Positions 51,279 to 61,179 of a stretch of 64,000 nucleotides of DNA are shown here, piece by piece. The stretch's first letter is position 1, and each line of letters begins with the position of its first letter. This DNA is from Bdellovibrionota bacterium (GTDB taxonomy: Bacteria; Bdellovibrionota; Bdellovibrionia; Bdellovibrionales; Bdellovibrionaceae): the NCBI GenBank assembly GCA_963170155.1, contig CAUJGP010000022.1, positions 1 through 64,000 on the forward strand. The letters run 5' to 3'. The translations under genes and the position numbers were made by a program. The notes below the pieces were generated by a model. The model did no database searches. It saw nothing but the letters and a program-made list of their open reading frames with translations, and had not been told where the DNA came from.

Positions 51279-53006
51279 ATGCAACAGGGTGTTATCATCC
51301 CAATTTTTAAAATAGCAATCATTGCTTTTGTTTTGTCTGGATGTACCAACAAACAATTTAAATTAACAGATGACAAAGAAAGACAAGAAATTCTCTCAGA
51401 GAGAACTATTTTCGATGAAAGAACTTTAGTAGAAAAAACAGGGACCACCACTCCTCTCCTCTCTCTTCATGCTGAAGAAGATGCTAAAAGCGGAACAATT
51501 GGAGAAGGTGATTTCCTGAATGATGATGACAAAATAGGAAGCATTGGTGGCGGCCATAGCCATGGAAACAACAACGGTGCTGACAACAACTCAGGAAGCG
51601 TTGGGGAAGATAACCATAGCGGCAATGACAGTTCTTCTGGAACCATCGGTGGTGGCGGAAATAATGATGGCAGTGACCACTCTGGAACCATCGGTGGTGG
51701 TAGCAACAGCGGCGGTCATAGTAATGATGGTTCTTCAGGAGCCATTGACGGCGGCAACAATAATGATGGCAGTGACCACTCCGGAACTATCGGCGATGGC
51801 GGCAACGGTGGTAACGATAGCAACTCCGGAACCATCGGTGGTGGTGGCAATGGTGGAAACAATGACGGCGACTCTGGAACCATAGGCGACGGCGGCAATA
51901 ATAATGACGGAAGTGACAACTCCGGAACTATTGGCGACGGCGGCAACGGTGGTAATGATAGCAACTCCGGAACCATCGGTGGTGGTAGCAATGGTGGAAA
52001 CAATGACAGCGACTCTGGAACCATCGGCGACGGCGGAGGCAATATTCGAGAATTTATTCCCGTCCAATTTCTTTGCTCACGTAGCGCTACAACTAACAAC
52101 CGTGGAAATATCAAAGAATCCACAAAACCGCTCACGTTGTTGTTTACAAACAAATCAACTAATGAAATTCTTTGCCGAAGCACAATCTCTGATCTTAAAG
52201 ACACAATTCTCAATGAAGAGCGAATCCCTGTCCCTTCTCATTGCAAAGAATTCGTCAAGAACTCTCACGTTAAAGTCTTCATTTATGAGACCCAAGGACA
52301 AAACTTTGTTTACTCTCAAACTAAAGTGAATAATGTCAATTTTTATGGAGATGAGAATCGTACTTATCGATATGCTGATTCAAAGGGGAAATACCAACTT
52401 CTGGTGCTGATTGATAGACACGATCAATTTAAAAATAAAGCCGGTGATGAACGTTGCGACAGAAAAACATCTCCCCTCTTTGTAGATTTGGGCACCGATG
52501 AGCGACTCACTTTATCGGCCCCCACAAAAGGAATTCAATTTGATATTTTAGGAAGAAATTCCTTTCCTGTTGCTCACGAGAAAAAACAAATCTCGTGGTT
52601 TGCGAACGATAAGTTTTTATTTCTTGTGAATCCATCAACCTCGGGTGAGGTGTCTGGTATCAATCAGATGTTTGGCAACAATACGATGGGACCTGATGGA
52701 AAATTCTCTCCAGACGGTTATGACGCCCTTGCAAAACATGATTTAAACTCTGATGGAGTGATCGATCAAGAAGATGAGATTTTTGACAAACTCCGCCTTT
52801 GGTCTGATGCCAATTTGAACGGGATTGCAGAACCTGGGGAACTCTTTACGCTCGAGTTTCTCAATATCAAAGCCATTGAGTTGAAATACGATGCCAAATT
52901 CTTTGAAAAAGACATGTATGGCAATGAAATCCGTTATAAATCCCTGATTCAAATGAAAGACGGAAGTAAAAAATTAATGTTCGATCTGTGGTTTAAGTTT
53001 TTATAA
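51279..53006 (+). CDS. Gly/Asn-repeat lipoprotein with EF-hand-like C-terminus (paralogue B1)
   Basis: About 575 residues. ATG 51279 is seven bases after GGGGG; the longer frame starts at TTG 51237. Lipobox V-L-S-G-C (Cys22), then N-K-Q-F-K-L-T-D-D-K-E-R-Q-E-I-L-S-E-R, the same as paralogue A1. Residues 65-250 are repeats of S-G-T-I-G-x-G-G-N-x-x-x-D/N, including a DNA tandem repeat of 141 bp. The C-terminal half carries H-D-L-N-S-D-G-V-I-D-Q-E-D-E-I-F and the second loop S-D-A-N-L-N-G-I-A-E-P-G-E-L, probable calcium sites. Followed by a stable stem-loop and by B2. Confidence 0.65.
   Translation: MQQGVIIPIFKIAIIAFVLSGCTNKQFKLTDDKERQEILSERTIFDERTLVEKTGTTTPLLSLHAEEDAKSGTIGEGDFLNDDDKIGSIGGGHSHGNNNGADNNSGSVGEDNHSGNDSSSGTIGGGGNNDGSDHSGTIGGGSNSGGHSNDGSSGAIDGGNNNDGSDHSGTIGDGGNGGNDSNSGTIGGGGNGGNNDGDSGTIGDGGNNNDGSDNSGTIGDGGNGGNDSNSGTIGGGSNGGNNDSDSGTIGDGGGNIREFIPVQFLCSRSATTNNRGNIKESTKPLTLLFTNKSTNEILCRSTISDLKDTILNEERIPVPSHCKEFVKNSHVKVFIYETQGQNFVYSQTKVNNVNFYGDENRTYRYADSKGKYQLLVLIDRHDQFKNKAGDERCDRKTSPLFVDLGTDERLTLSAPTKGIQFDILGRNSFPVAHEKKQISWFANDKFLFLVNPSTSGEVSGINQMFGNNTMGPDGKFSPDGYDALAKHDLNSDGVIDQEDEIFDKLRLWSDANLNGIAEPGELFTLEFLNIKAIELKYDAKFFEKDMYGNEIRYKSLIQMKDGSKKLMFDLWFKFL
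51768..52040 (+). repeat. 141-bp tandem repeat inside the Gly/Asn lipoprotein
   Basis: The unit starting at 51768 recurs at 51909 with few base changes, a period of 141 bp (47 codons), encoding G-S-D-x-S-G-T-I-G-D-G-G. The second copy is nearly complete. Shorter S-G-T-I-G units of about 16 residues occur upstream. In-frame repeats of this type expand and contract readily. Confidence 0.8.
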
Positions 53007-53025
53007 ATTCAAATGAGTTCATGAA

Positions 53026-53054
53026 CCCTCGAGTCATAGTTTGTGACTCGAGGG
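53026..53054 (+). terminator. 11-bp perfect stem-loop after paralogue B1
   Basis: CCCTCGAGTCA (53026-53036) and TGACTCGAGGG (53044-53054) pair perfectly with a 7-nt loop, 19 bases after the stop codon. No T tract follows, so it may be a transcript-stability or processing element between B1 and B2 rather than a full terminator. Confidence 0.45.
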
Positions 53055-53207
53055 CTAAGATGAACAAAAGAAGCGTTTTCAAAAAACCAAAGGAGTAAAG
53101 AATTTTAACTAAAATATATTTAGGTAAAAATTTTATGTCCGATAACATTACTATGAAAGGTATGAACATTTGGCCTTTAGACCAAACTCATAACATGGAG
53201 GATATCA

Positions 53208-53978
53208 ATGAAAGCCAACAAAATAATGAGGCTACCCAGTAAGGCTCTCTTAAGTTTCTCAACTTTATTACTCTTAATGATTCTCTTTCAAAATTGTTCC
53301 AAAAACCAAGCTCTTCATCTAGAGTCCACGGGCGTCACCATCAACAATGACAGCACGATAGGAGACATCACTCCACCTGATAATGGAACACAACTTCCTC
53401 CTCTGGTTGACTATAAAAGCTGTATGATAAACGGTGTGGAAAGGCCCCATCTTTGGACTTCTTGGGGATTAAAAAATTTACCACCGGCTCCTGGATCAAA
53501 TAACGAAACTTGTGATCTCTTCGAACTTCACCAATGTATCGATGGCGTCATTAACCCGCTCTCTGTGGCTGATTCCAGCAAAAGTTCTTGCGACACATTA
53601 CCTCTCCCTGCAGGAACGGAAACCAATCCTTGCGTTGTTGATGGTCATTCCATTCCTCATGGTCAAGTGAGCTTACTCTTTAAAAACGCCATTGCTTCTG
53701 ATGGCAAAAACTGTTTAGCGCAAATTCGTCGTTGTGTTAACGGGGCTCTCACGGGTGATAATGATTACACTCTCTTCAGTTGTGGCGAGAGCCACTACAA
53801 GCCCTCCAGCGGCCAGTATTATGACTGCGAAGTCAATGATACAAAAATTCCAGATGGTGCGGCCATGGTTTTCTTTCGTGAAGAAAAACCAGGAGGATCT
53901 TGCGATATGCAGGCCAGACGATGTGTTCAAGGGCGGCTCTCGGGGCGCTACCTCAATACGAGCTGTCAGCCACAATAA
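53208..53978 (+). CDS. Cys-rich FQNC lipoprotein (paralogue B2)
   Basis: 256 residues, paralogue of 48134-48979. Lipobox M-I-L-F-Q-N-C (Cys30). The shared core has C-M-I-N-G-V-E-R-P-H-L-W-T-S-W-G-L-K-N-L-P, C-D-L-F-E-L-H-Q-C-I-D-G-V-I-N-P-L-S-V and R-R-C-V-x-G-A-L-T-G-D, with the same Cys positions. The Gly-rich linker after the lipobox is shorter than in A2. GGAGG precedes the ATG. The stop overlaps queC by 13 bp on the opposite strand. Function unknown. Confidence 0.65.
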   Translation: MKANKIMRLPSKALLSFSTLLLLMILFQNCSKNQALHLESTGVTINNDSTIGDITPPDNGTQLPPLVDYKSCMINGVERPHLWTSWGLKNLPPAPGSNNETCDLFELHQCIDGVINPLSVADSSKSSCDTLPLPAGTETNPCVVDGHSIPHGQVSLLFKNAIASDGKNCLAQIRRCVNGALTGDNDYTLFSCGESHYKPSSGQYYDCEVNDTKIPDGAAMVFFREEKPGGSCDMQARRCVQGRLSGRYLNTSCQPQ

Positions 53979-54619
53979 ATCTGGGCTCGTTGAAAACGCA
54001 AACAGGATTCACAGTGTCCACACCAGTGATCTCCTGCTAAATAACAAGGCCACAATCGCTCGAAGGGGACGCCAAGGGTGCGTCCCATTTTCATAATTTC
54101 TATTTTATTCAAATGGGTCGTATAACAAACAACCTGTACCTTATTAGACGTTGAAAAAGAAAAACTGTGGGTGAGAGATTTTAAGTAATCTTCCGAATTG
54201 TCTGGAAAGGTCGAAGCCTCTTCCAAATTAAAGCCCGGAACCACACCCTCAATTCCAAGAGCTTCTGCAAACCCTGCTGCAATATTAAGAAAAATCCCAT
54301 TGCGATTGGGAACCCAAACTGCTGACGCTGTTTTCAAAGATCTCTCATGATCATCAATCAAAACGGCCCCGCCTTGTGGAACCTCACAAGAAGAATCAAG
54401 CAACCCAGATTTTCCAAACTCTTTAAACCAAGGAAGAGAAATGATCTTATGGGGAATTTGAAGTTCCTGAGTCAAAAACTGCGCCGCTGCGACTTCTTTA
54501 CTCGCGGCCCTCTGGCCATAATCAAACGTGAGAGCTAAAGTTAACTGACTCTCCTGAGCCGCTTTATAAAGATTAACGGCAGAATCCAATCCCCCTGAAA
54601 GCAAGACAAGAGTTTTCAA
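53966..54619 (-). CDS. queC: 7-cyano-7-deazaguanine (preQ0) synthase
   Basis: 217 residues. PP-loop ATPase: S-G-G-L-D-S at 8-13. Four C-terminal zinc cysteines C192, C200, C203 and C206 in C-x7-C-x2-C-x2-C form. It converts 7-carboxy-7-deazaguanine to preQ0 with ammonia and ATP, leading to queuosine. The start is TTG (54617-54619), with AAGG upstream, one base after the stop of the basic protein gene. It is the last gene of a long minus-strand run including tgt and queA. queD, queE and queF are not in the window. Confidence 0.92.
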   Translation of the reverse strand: MKTLVLLSGGLDSAVNLYKAAQESQLTLALTFDYGQRAASKEVAAAQFLTQELQIPHKIISLPWFKEFGKSGLLDSSCEVPQGGAVLIDDHERSLKTASAVWVPNRNGIFLNIAAGFAEALGIEGVVPGFNLEEASTFPDNSEDYLKSLTHSFSFSTSNKVQVVCYTTHLNKIEIMKMGRTLGVPFERLWPCYLAGDHWCGHCESCLRFQRAQIYCG

Positions 54620-54620
54620 G

Positions 54621-55085
54621 TTAAGCCTTCTTCTGCTTTTTCAAAGGAGTGGCTTTTCTTTTCTTACTCAATAAAGAACCCACAGGATTAGCAAGGATCG
54701 GAACGACTTTGATTGTCTCAGTGACTTCCATGGCTTGTTTTAAAACCTTGTATCCTAAAGTACGCAGATCGTATAAATTAAAACTTGTTTTATCGAGTGT
54801 CTTAAAAACCTGATCAATTTGCCCTTGAACTTTTGGTGATAACCTCATAAGAGCGTCATCAACTCCCTTTTGGATTTCACGACATAAGTGCCCAGAAGTG
54901 AGAGCTGAATTTAAAATCCGTGATGTGTTTGACCCATCAATGGAACGATTCAAATTCTTTTTCTTTACTGTTTTTGATTTTAATTTGGAACTGCGACTCC
55001 TCTTTGAGGCCGATTTAAGCTTTACTTTGGACAACAGTGGCATCCTCGCCGATTTTTCCTGCAATGGTTTCAGTATCTCCAACAT
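54621..55085 (-). CDS. Small basic protein, unknown
   Basis: 154 residues, very Lys/Arg/Ser-rich at the N-terminus (S-K-R-S-R-S-S-K-L-K-S-K...) and again at the end (K-K-R-K-A-T-P-L-K-K-Q-K-K). The middle is amphipathic helix (G-V-D-D-A-L-M-R-L-S-P-K-V-Q-G-Q-I-D-Q-V-F). ATG 55085 follows AAGGGA by a few bases and lies 71 bp inside the recJ gene; the later ATG 55043 has a worse ribosome site. It may bind nucleic acid or a polyanion. No family recognised. Tightly spaced between recJ and queC. Confidence 0.6.
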   Translation of the reverse strand: MLEILKPLQEKSARMPLLSKVKLKSASKRSRSSKLKSKTVKKKNLNRSIDGSNTSRILNSALTSGHLCREIQKGVDDALMRLSPKVQGQIDQVFKTLDKTSFNLYDLRTLGYKVLKQAMEVTETIKVVPILANPVGSLLSKKRKATPLKKQKKA

Positions 55086-56802
55086 GTAATTCCCTTCTGG
55101 TTGGCCGAAGGGCTTTCACCAGTAATTGAATTTGTTTTCTACTTTTGAAGTAGTTCCACTGCATTTCTACCAAAACGTCAACAAAGAAGTGGGCTTCTAA
55201 ACAACTTAGTTGCTCTTCTGTGGGTCCAAAGATCAAAGCTTCTTGCTTTAAGCCTTTCCAAGCAATTTCCAATTTACGATGTCCTCCCCTCAACTCTTTC
55301 ACAGATAAAATATTAACATCTTCTATTTTAAATAAAGGAACTTCAAAAGACTGGCCAAAGGGACCTAAATGATCAATCCAAGACATCAGAGCCGGTGTGA
55401 CCTGTTCTAAATTCAAATCAACATCATAATAATGAGGAGAAGAATCGACATCAATGGAATGAGAAAGCGCAAAATAATCCTCAAGAATTTTTGCAATGGT
55501 GTCTTTTTGCGATAAAGAATATTCAAATCCTGATGCCTGAGCATGGCCTCCAAAACGATGCAAATAAGAAGTTGCCGACGTCAGCGCCTCTACTAAATTT
55601 CCATTCCAATGCTGAGGAGCCCTTGCACTCCCCACGACAATGCCATCTTCAGATTCCGAGCCAACAAAAGCGGGTTTTTTATAAAGTTGGCAAAGCCTTG
55701 TCGCAACTAAACCCACGACTCCCTTATGAAAATGAGAATGCGAAATAAAAACAAAAGGTTTATCGCTCCATGCTTCAGCCATGGTGATGGCAAGTTGTTC
55801 CGCCGTCGCTTGCAAAGTGACCCGCATGTTATTTTGTGATAAAACTTGGGAGATTAAATTTTTCGCTTCTGCTTCATTATCCACAATAAAGAGATCTAAA
55901 GGACGTAAATTGAGTTCCATTCGACTAAGAGCATTGAGCTTAGGAGCAAAACGAATGGCGACATCTTGGCCTGTCAATGCCTTTCCCCACAATCCCAACT
56001 CTTCCAATAACAGACGAATCCCCGGACGTTTGGTTTTAGCTAATTGTAAAAGCCCATGCTTCACCAACACTCGATTCTCGTCCTTGAGGGGAACCATATC
56101 TGTAAGAGTCCCAATGACAAAACAATCGAGAAGTTCTTTTAAATCCAGAGATGATTCTGAGACCTTTTCCATCTGTATTAGTTTTCTTCGAAGAGCCCAA
56201 ACAAGATAAAAAGCAACACCCACACCTGATAAGTGTGAAAGCCCCGAGAGACAATTTCCTTGGTTGGGATTAATCAATGCATAAGCTTTGGGTTTTTCCG
56301 CTGCGGGAAGATGATGATCGGTAATGATTAAATCAATCCCCAAAGATTGGCAGGTCTTAGCAGCCTCAAGTGCGGTAATCCCAACATCAGCGGTAACGAT
56401 AACTGAAACGCCTTGCAAATGAAGCGACTCGACGGCTTTGACGTGAAAGCCGTAACCTTCCAGCAATCGGCTGGGTTGATACAAAACAAAATCAATGTAA
56501 CCAAGTTTTTGAAAAGCTGTTCTTAAAAGAGCTAAAGCCGAAGTGCCGTCTAAATCAAAATCTCCATAAAGACAAATTTTTTCTTTCCGCTCATGAGCCA
56601 TCGCCAAACGCTCAACAGCGAGTTCCATATTCAGCAGAAGAGAGGGATCGCGAAGATCTGCAAGACGCGGCTGAGTCCAGGCTTGAAAACTTTTTCCATC
56701 AAGCCCTCGAACCTGAGCCAATTCCCGAATTTTTTCAGGAATCTGCTCGTCCCATCCCTCTTGTTTTTCATAAGTTTGGCAGCGCGATTTCCATTCTTCC
56801 AT
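55015..56802 (-). CDS. recJ: Single-stranded-DNA-specific 5'-3' exonuclease
   Basis: 595 residues, DHH-family nuclease. Motif I G-D-F-D-L-D-G at 80-86, D-H-H at 161-163 and the C-terminal DHHA1 G-G-H-A-Q-A-S-G-F are present, followed by the RecJ OB-fold (about 470-570). It degrades ssDNA in recombination and repair. Residue 81 is F where most RecJ proteins have Y, a mild change. The 3' end overlaps the next gene by 71 bp. It follows secF closely (7 bp). Confidence 0.92.
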   Translation of the reverse strand: MEEWKSRCQTYEKQEGWDEQIPEKIRELAQVRGLDGKSFQAWTQPRLADLRDPSLLLNMELAVERLAMAHERKEKICLYGDFDLDGTSALALLRTAFQKLGYIDFVLYQPSRLLEGYGFHVKAVESLHLQGVSVIVTADVGITALEAAKTCQSLGIDLIITDHHLPAAEKPKAYALINPNQGNCLSGLSHLSGVGVAFYLVWALRRKLIQMEKVSESSLDLKELLDCFVIGTLTDMVPLKDENRVLVKHGLLQLAKTKRPGIRLLLEELGLWGKALTGQDVAIRFAPKLNALSRMELNLRPLDLFIVDNEAEAKNLISQVLSQNNMRVTLQATAEQLAITMAEAWSDKPFVFISHSHFHKGVVGLVATRLCQLYKKPAFVGSESEDGIVVGSARAPQHWNGNLVEALTSATSYLHRFGGHAQASGFEYSLSQKDTIAKILEDYFALSHSIDVDSSPHYYDVDLNLEQVTPALMSWIDHLGPFGQSFEVPLFKIEDVNILSVKELRGGHRKLEIAWKGLKQEALIFGPTEEQLSCLEAHFFVDVLVEMQWNYFKSRKQIQLLVKALRPTRRELHVGDTETIAGKIGEDATVVQSKA

Positions 56803-56809
56803 ATTAAAG

Positions 56810-57748
56810 TTAAGAGTGAGCCGGAGTTAAACCTTTATTCACTTTTCGTTCAAAGAGCATCATAAAGGGAGCGGCCACATAGATTGAAGAATAAGTTCCA
56901 AAAGCGATCCCAATCATTAGGGCGAAAGCAATATCAGCCACCACCCCATCAGCAAAGATCCAAAGAGCTGTCGCTGAAGTCAAAGTCGTCCCAGCGGTAA
57001 TAATGGTTCTTTGTAACATCTCATTGATGGCCTTATTAATGATGAACTTGATTCCTCGATCGGCATAAGTTCCTTCAATCTCTCGAATCCGATCAAACAC
57101 AACAATAGTATCGTTTAAAGAGTAACCAATAAGAGTTAAGATAGCCGCCAAGACTGGGATATTCACTTCTTTTCCGACAAACACGAAAATCGCCATGGTG
57201 ATAACCGCATCATGAAATAAACAAATCACGGCTCCAGGAGAATATTTGTAGTCAAAGCGAAGGCCAATATAAATCAAAATGATGAGAAGACAGTAAAAGA
57301 CAGAAAGATATCCATTCTTTTTCAACTCAGCACCAACTTGAGGGCCCACAGAGTCCACACGACGAATATCCGGTTTTTGTGAAGCAAATTCTTGAACCAA
57401 AGCTCCTCTTAAACGCTCAATATTCTCACGATTGATTTCATTGATCTCTTTATCTGTGCCTTTGCCCGGAAGTTGAAAACGGATAATGTACTCTTTATCA
57501 TCTCCAAATCCTTGAATTCCTGGATTCACCAACCCTTGATTATCAACCAGTTTTCTCAACTCATCGATAGTAACAGGCGAATCAAATCGAACTTGGACTT
57601 CTGTTCCTCCCACAAAATCAATTCCCCACGTCACGCCCCTCACTCCTAAATAAATCAAGGAGATCAATACCAACAACGCAGAGATTGAACTGAAGAAAAC
57701 ACTCTTACCAACAAAATCAAATTGACCAAAGGATTCTTGCTTTTTCAT
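56810..57748 (-). CDS. secF: Protein translocase subunit SecF
   Basis: About 312 residues from ATG 57748, which has GGAG seven bases upstream; the frame to 57781 overlaps secD and lacks a site. Conserved G-I-D-F-V-G-G-T-E-V (near residue 41) and the D-T-I-V-V-F-D-R-I-R-E segment in the transmembrane part are SecF features. Six membrane helices with one large periplasmic loop are predicted. With SecD and YajC it uses the proton gradient to help SecYEG export. Upstream of recJ in one operon. Confidence 0.95.
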   Translation of the reverse strand: MKKQESFGQFDFVGKSVFFSSISALLVLISLIYLGVRGVTWGIDFVGGTEVQVRFDSPVTIDELRKLVDNQGLVNPGIQGFGDDKEYIIRFQLPGKGTDKEINEINRENIERLRGALVQEFASQKPDIRRVDSVGPQVGAELKKNGYLSVFYCLLIILIYIGLRFDYKYSPGAVICLFHDAVITMAIFVFVGKEVNIPVLAAILTLIGYSLNDTIVVFDRIREIEGTYADRGIKFIINKAINEMLQRTIITAGTTLTSATALWIFADGVVADIAFALMIGIAFGTYSSIYVAAPFMMLFERKVNKGLTPAHS

Positions 57749-57759
57749 TTTCCGGCTCC

Positions 57760-59451
57760 TTAGATTGAAATTTTCTGCCAACCCAGCTTGTTGATCAGTG
57801 TGTCCATCACAACTTTTCCAACAAAAACATTAGCAAAGAGAGTTGTAAAAATACCTATTAAAAGAGTCACGGCAAACCCTTTGACTGGCCCTGTTCCGAA
57901 ATAAAGAAGAACGACAGCGGTGGCCGCCGTTGTAATATTGGCATCCAAAATAGCACTCATCGCTCGATGATATCCTTCTACCAGCGCTAATTTGAAACCG
58001 GCTCCTTTAGCCAATTCCTCTCTCATTCTTTCAAAAATAAGAACGTTAGAATCCACCGCAAAACCAATGGTCAAGGCTATCCCTGCAATTCCCGGAAGAG
58101 TTAGAGTTGCATTCATGGAAGAAAGGGCTGCGATTGAGATCATCACGTTAAGAATCAACATCAAAACCGCAATGACTCCACTTCCACGATAACGAATGAG
58201 CATAAAACTTGTAATCAAAAGAAACCCAACAAGGCTTGCAATTTGTGATTTTTGAACTGAATCGGCACCCATGGTCGGCCCCACTCGGCGCTCTTCCAAC
58301 TGATCAAGAGTGGCCGGCAAAGCTCCAGCTCTCAACGCTGTTGCAATCATTTTGGCTTCATTAACGGCCTGTTCTCTCATGCGTCCTTGTCCTAAAGTGA
58401 TCACCGCTCGACCTCCAGAAATCTGAGATTGAATCACGGGAGCTGATTTCACAACTCGATCTAAAACAATGGCCATTGATTTACCAAGATTTGCTCCTGT
58501 TAAATCTGAAAATCGAGTGGCACCCATACTGTTAAAAACGAGACTCACTTCGGGTACGCCATACTGATTAAAAGAAACAAAGGCATCATCCAGAGCGTCC
58601 CCACCGAGCCCCGTGTCTGTTTTTACCAGCATGGGTCTGCGTCCTGCTTCTAAAGTGGTTGCATTTTCTAACTTTTCAAAAATAATCATCGTTTTATCAG
58701 GCAATCGACCTTTTAAATCTTCATTTAATTTTGCCACGTACTGAGTGTAGCGCAGAGACTTAAAATCATAAGCACCTTTAGACTCCACCTCATTGATCAA
58801 CCCCTGGAGTTCATCTGCGGATTTTGAAGTGTCCACCATCATGAAATCCAAGCGAGCTGAAGTATGGATCAAAGACTTTGCTTGTTCTGCATCAGCCACT
58901 CCCGGCAATTGAATGCTAATACGATCACTCCCTTGGGCAGCAATGCTAGGCTCAGCCACACCAAATTCATCAATACGGTTACGAATGGTCTCAACGGCCT
59001 GTTGAAGAACACGATTTTTATAATCTGTTAAATAATTTCCATAATAGCGATAGTGAAGAGCTCCATTCTGCACACCTAAAGCTTGAAAAACAGTCGCGTA
59101 TCGTTCTTCAACCAAAGCTTCAATCGCTTTTTTCTGCGCCTCACCGGTAAATTCGATTTTAATCTCACCGAGTTGAAGATCAACGGTTGTGATGTCTTTA
59201 AACTCTATCTTCTTTTCTTGAAGTTCTCCCTTTAACTGAACAGCGGCTCTCTGAATCTGTTCCGCAATCACGCCTTGCACATCCACACCCATGACAAGAT
59301 GAAGCCCACCTTGAATGTCCAAACCATAATTCAATTTCTTTTTAGTAAACCACCAACGGTTTTCTAAATTCACGAAATTCGGCACAAGCCAAATAAAAGC
59401 CGTAACAACACCGATGATCCCAATCCATAGACGCAGCCTGAAATTCTCCAT
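57760..59451 (-). CDS. secD: Protein translocase subunit SecD
   Basis: About 563 residues from ATG 59451; the longer frame reaches back over yajC. N-terminal membrane helix, then G-L-D-I-Q-G-G-L-H-L-V-M-G-V (SecD first periplasmic domain start) and a large P1 domain to about 380. The SecD/SecF-type five-helix unit with F-A-V-D-S-N-V-L-I-F-E-R-M-R-E-E (transmembrane proton path, Asp in G-F-A-V-D) follows. Size is near that of many deltaproteobacterial SecD. It lies between yajC and secF, the usual order. Confidence 0.96.
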   Translation of the reverse strand: MENFRLRLWIGIIGVVTAFIWLVPNFVNLENRWWFTKKKLNYGLDIQGGLHLVMGVDVQGVIAEQIQRAAVQLKGELQEKKIEFKDITTVDLQLGEIKIEFTGEAQKKAIEALVEERYATVFQALGVQNGALHYRYYGNYLTDYKNRVLQQAVETIRNRIDEFGVAEPSIAAQGSDRISIQLPGVADAEQAKSLIHTSARLDFMMVDTSKSADELQGLINEVESKGAYDFKSLRYTQYVAKLNEDLKGRLPDKTMIIFEKLENATTLEAGRRPMLVKTDTGLGGDALDDAFVSFNQYGVPEVSLVFNSMGATRFSDLTGANLGKSMAIVLDRVVKSAPVIQSQISGGRAVITLGQGRMREQAVNEAKMIATALRAGALPATLDQLEERRVGPTMGADSVQKSQIASLVGFLLITSFMLIRYRGSGVIAVLMLILNVMISIAALSSMNATLTLPGIAGIALTIGFAVDSNVLIFERMREELAKGAGFKLALVEGYHRAMSAILDANITTAATAVVLLYFGTGPVKGFAVTLLIGIFTTLFANVFVGKVVMDTLINKLGWQKISI

Positions 59452-59452
59452 A

Positions 59453-59806
59453 TTACTTTTTAACCTCTTGTTGCTGTTGTGACAAAGTCGATGCAATTTG
59501 TGATCTCAAAACTTTAATGGATACACCATCTGCAATTTCCAAAGTCACAAAACGATCTGTTAAGCCTCCAATCGTTCCCAAAATACCACTGGAAGTGATA
59601 ATCTCATCTCCTTTTTTCAACTCTGAAATAAACTTTTGATGAGTTTTTTGACGTTTCACTTGAGGGCGAATCACTAAAAAATAAAAAATAGCAAAAATAA
59701 AAATAAAGGGCAGCATCATTTCTAAAGCCCCTGGTTGCTTAGGACTACCAACAGCCTGAGCGGCCTCTTGAGCATGCGCTAACGTAGAATAAAAAAACGG
59801 AATCAT
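59453..59806 (-). CDS. yajC: Preprotein translocase subunit YajC
   Basis: 117 residues. One transmembrane helix (about 30-47: M-L-P-F-I-F-I-F-A-I-F-Y-F-L-V-I-R-P-Q) with the family signature R-P-Q-x-K-x-x, then the small beta-rich cytoplasmic part G-D-E-I-I-T-S-S-G-I-L-G-T-I. Ribosome site GGGAGGTG before the ATG at 59806. Upstream is a candidate promoter (59884-59912) on the same strand. Confidence 0.94.
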   Translation of the reverse strand: MIPFFYSTLAHAQEAAQAVGSPKQPGALEMMLPFIFIFAIFYFLVIRPQVKRQKTHQKFISELKKGDEIITSSGILGTIGGLTDRFVTLEIADGVSIKVLRSQIASTLSQQQQEVKK

Positions 59807-59883
59807 TCAACACCTCCCCATTGAAAATTAATATGCTCTTGTCTTTCTGATAAAACACAGAACTTCTAGACTTAATAAAAATC

Positions 59884-59912
59884 ATCCTAAGTTACAATGA
59901 ATTTACTGACAA
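59884..59912 (-). promoter_or_regulatory. Candidate sigma-70 promoter of yajC-secDF
   Basis: On the minus strand TTGTCA (59912-59907) and TAGGAT (59889-59884) with a 17-base spacer. Predicted leader about 70 nt. So secDF may have its own promoter in addition to read-through from tgt. Confidence 0.4.
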
Positions 59913-59949
59913 TAGCTACGTATTAAAGATTGCAATTTTATTCATGCCA

Positions 59950-61086
<1,137 letters not shown>

Positions 61087-61179
61087 TTAATTTTACTCTC
61101 TTGCTTTGCCGTCTTCTGCTCTCAGATCCCATGAACGCTTACACTCTTTTGATCCCCATCAAGAATTCAGATCCAAAAG

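Noticed and set aside
51541-52040. Possible CRISPR-like or satellite repeat
   Set aside because: Repeats are in frame, codon-based and of varying spacing, with no identical repeats alternating with unique spacers.
51716-52213. Minus-strand frame of 165 codons
   Set aside because: Pro/Leu/Ser repeats are the mirror of the Gly/Asn repeats on the plus strand; low-complexity artefact.
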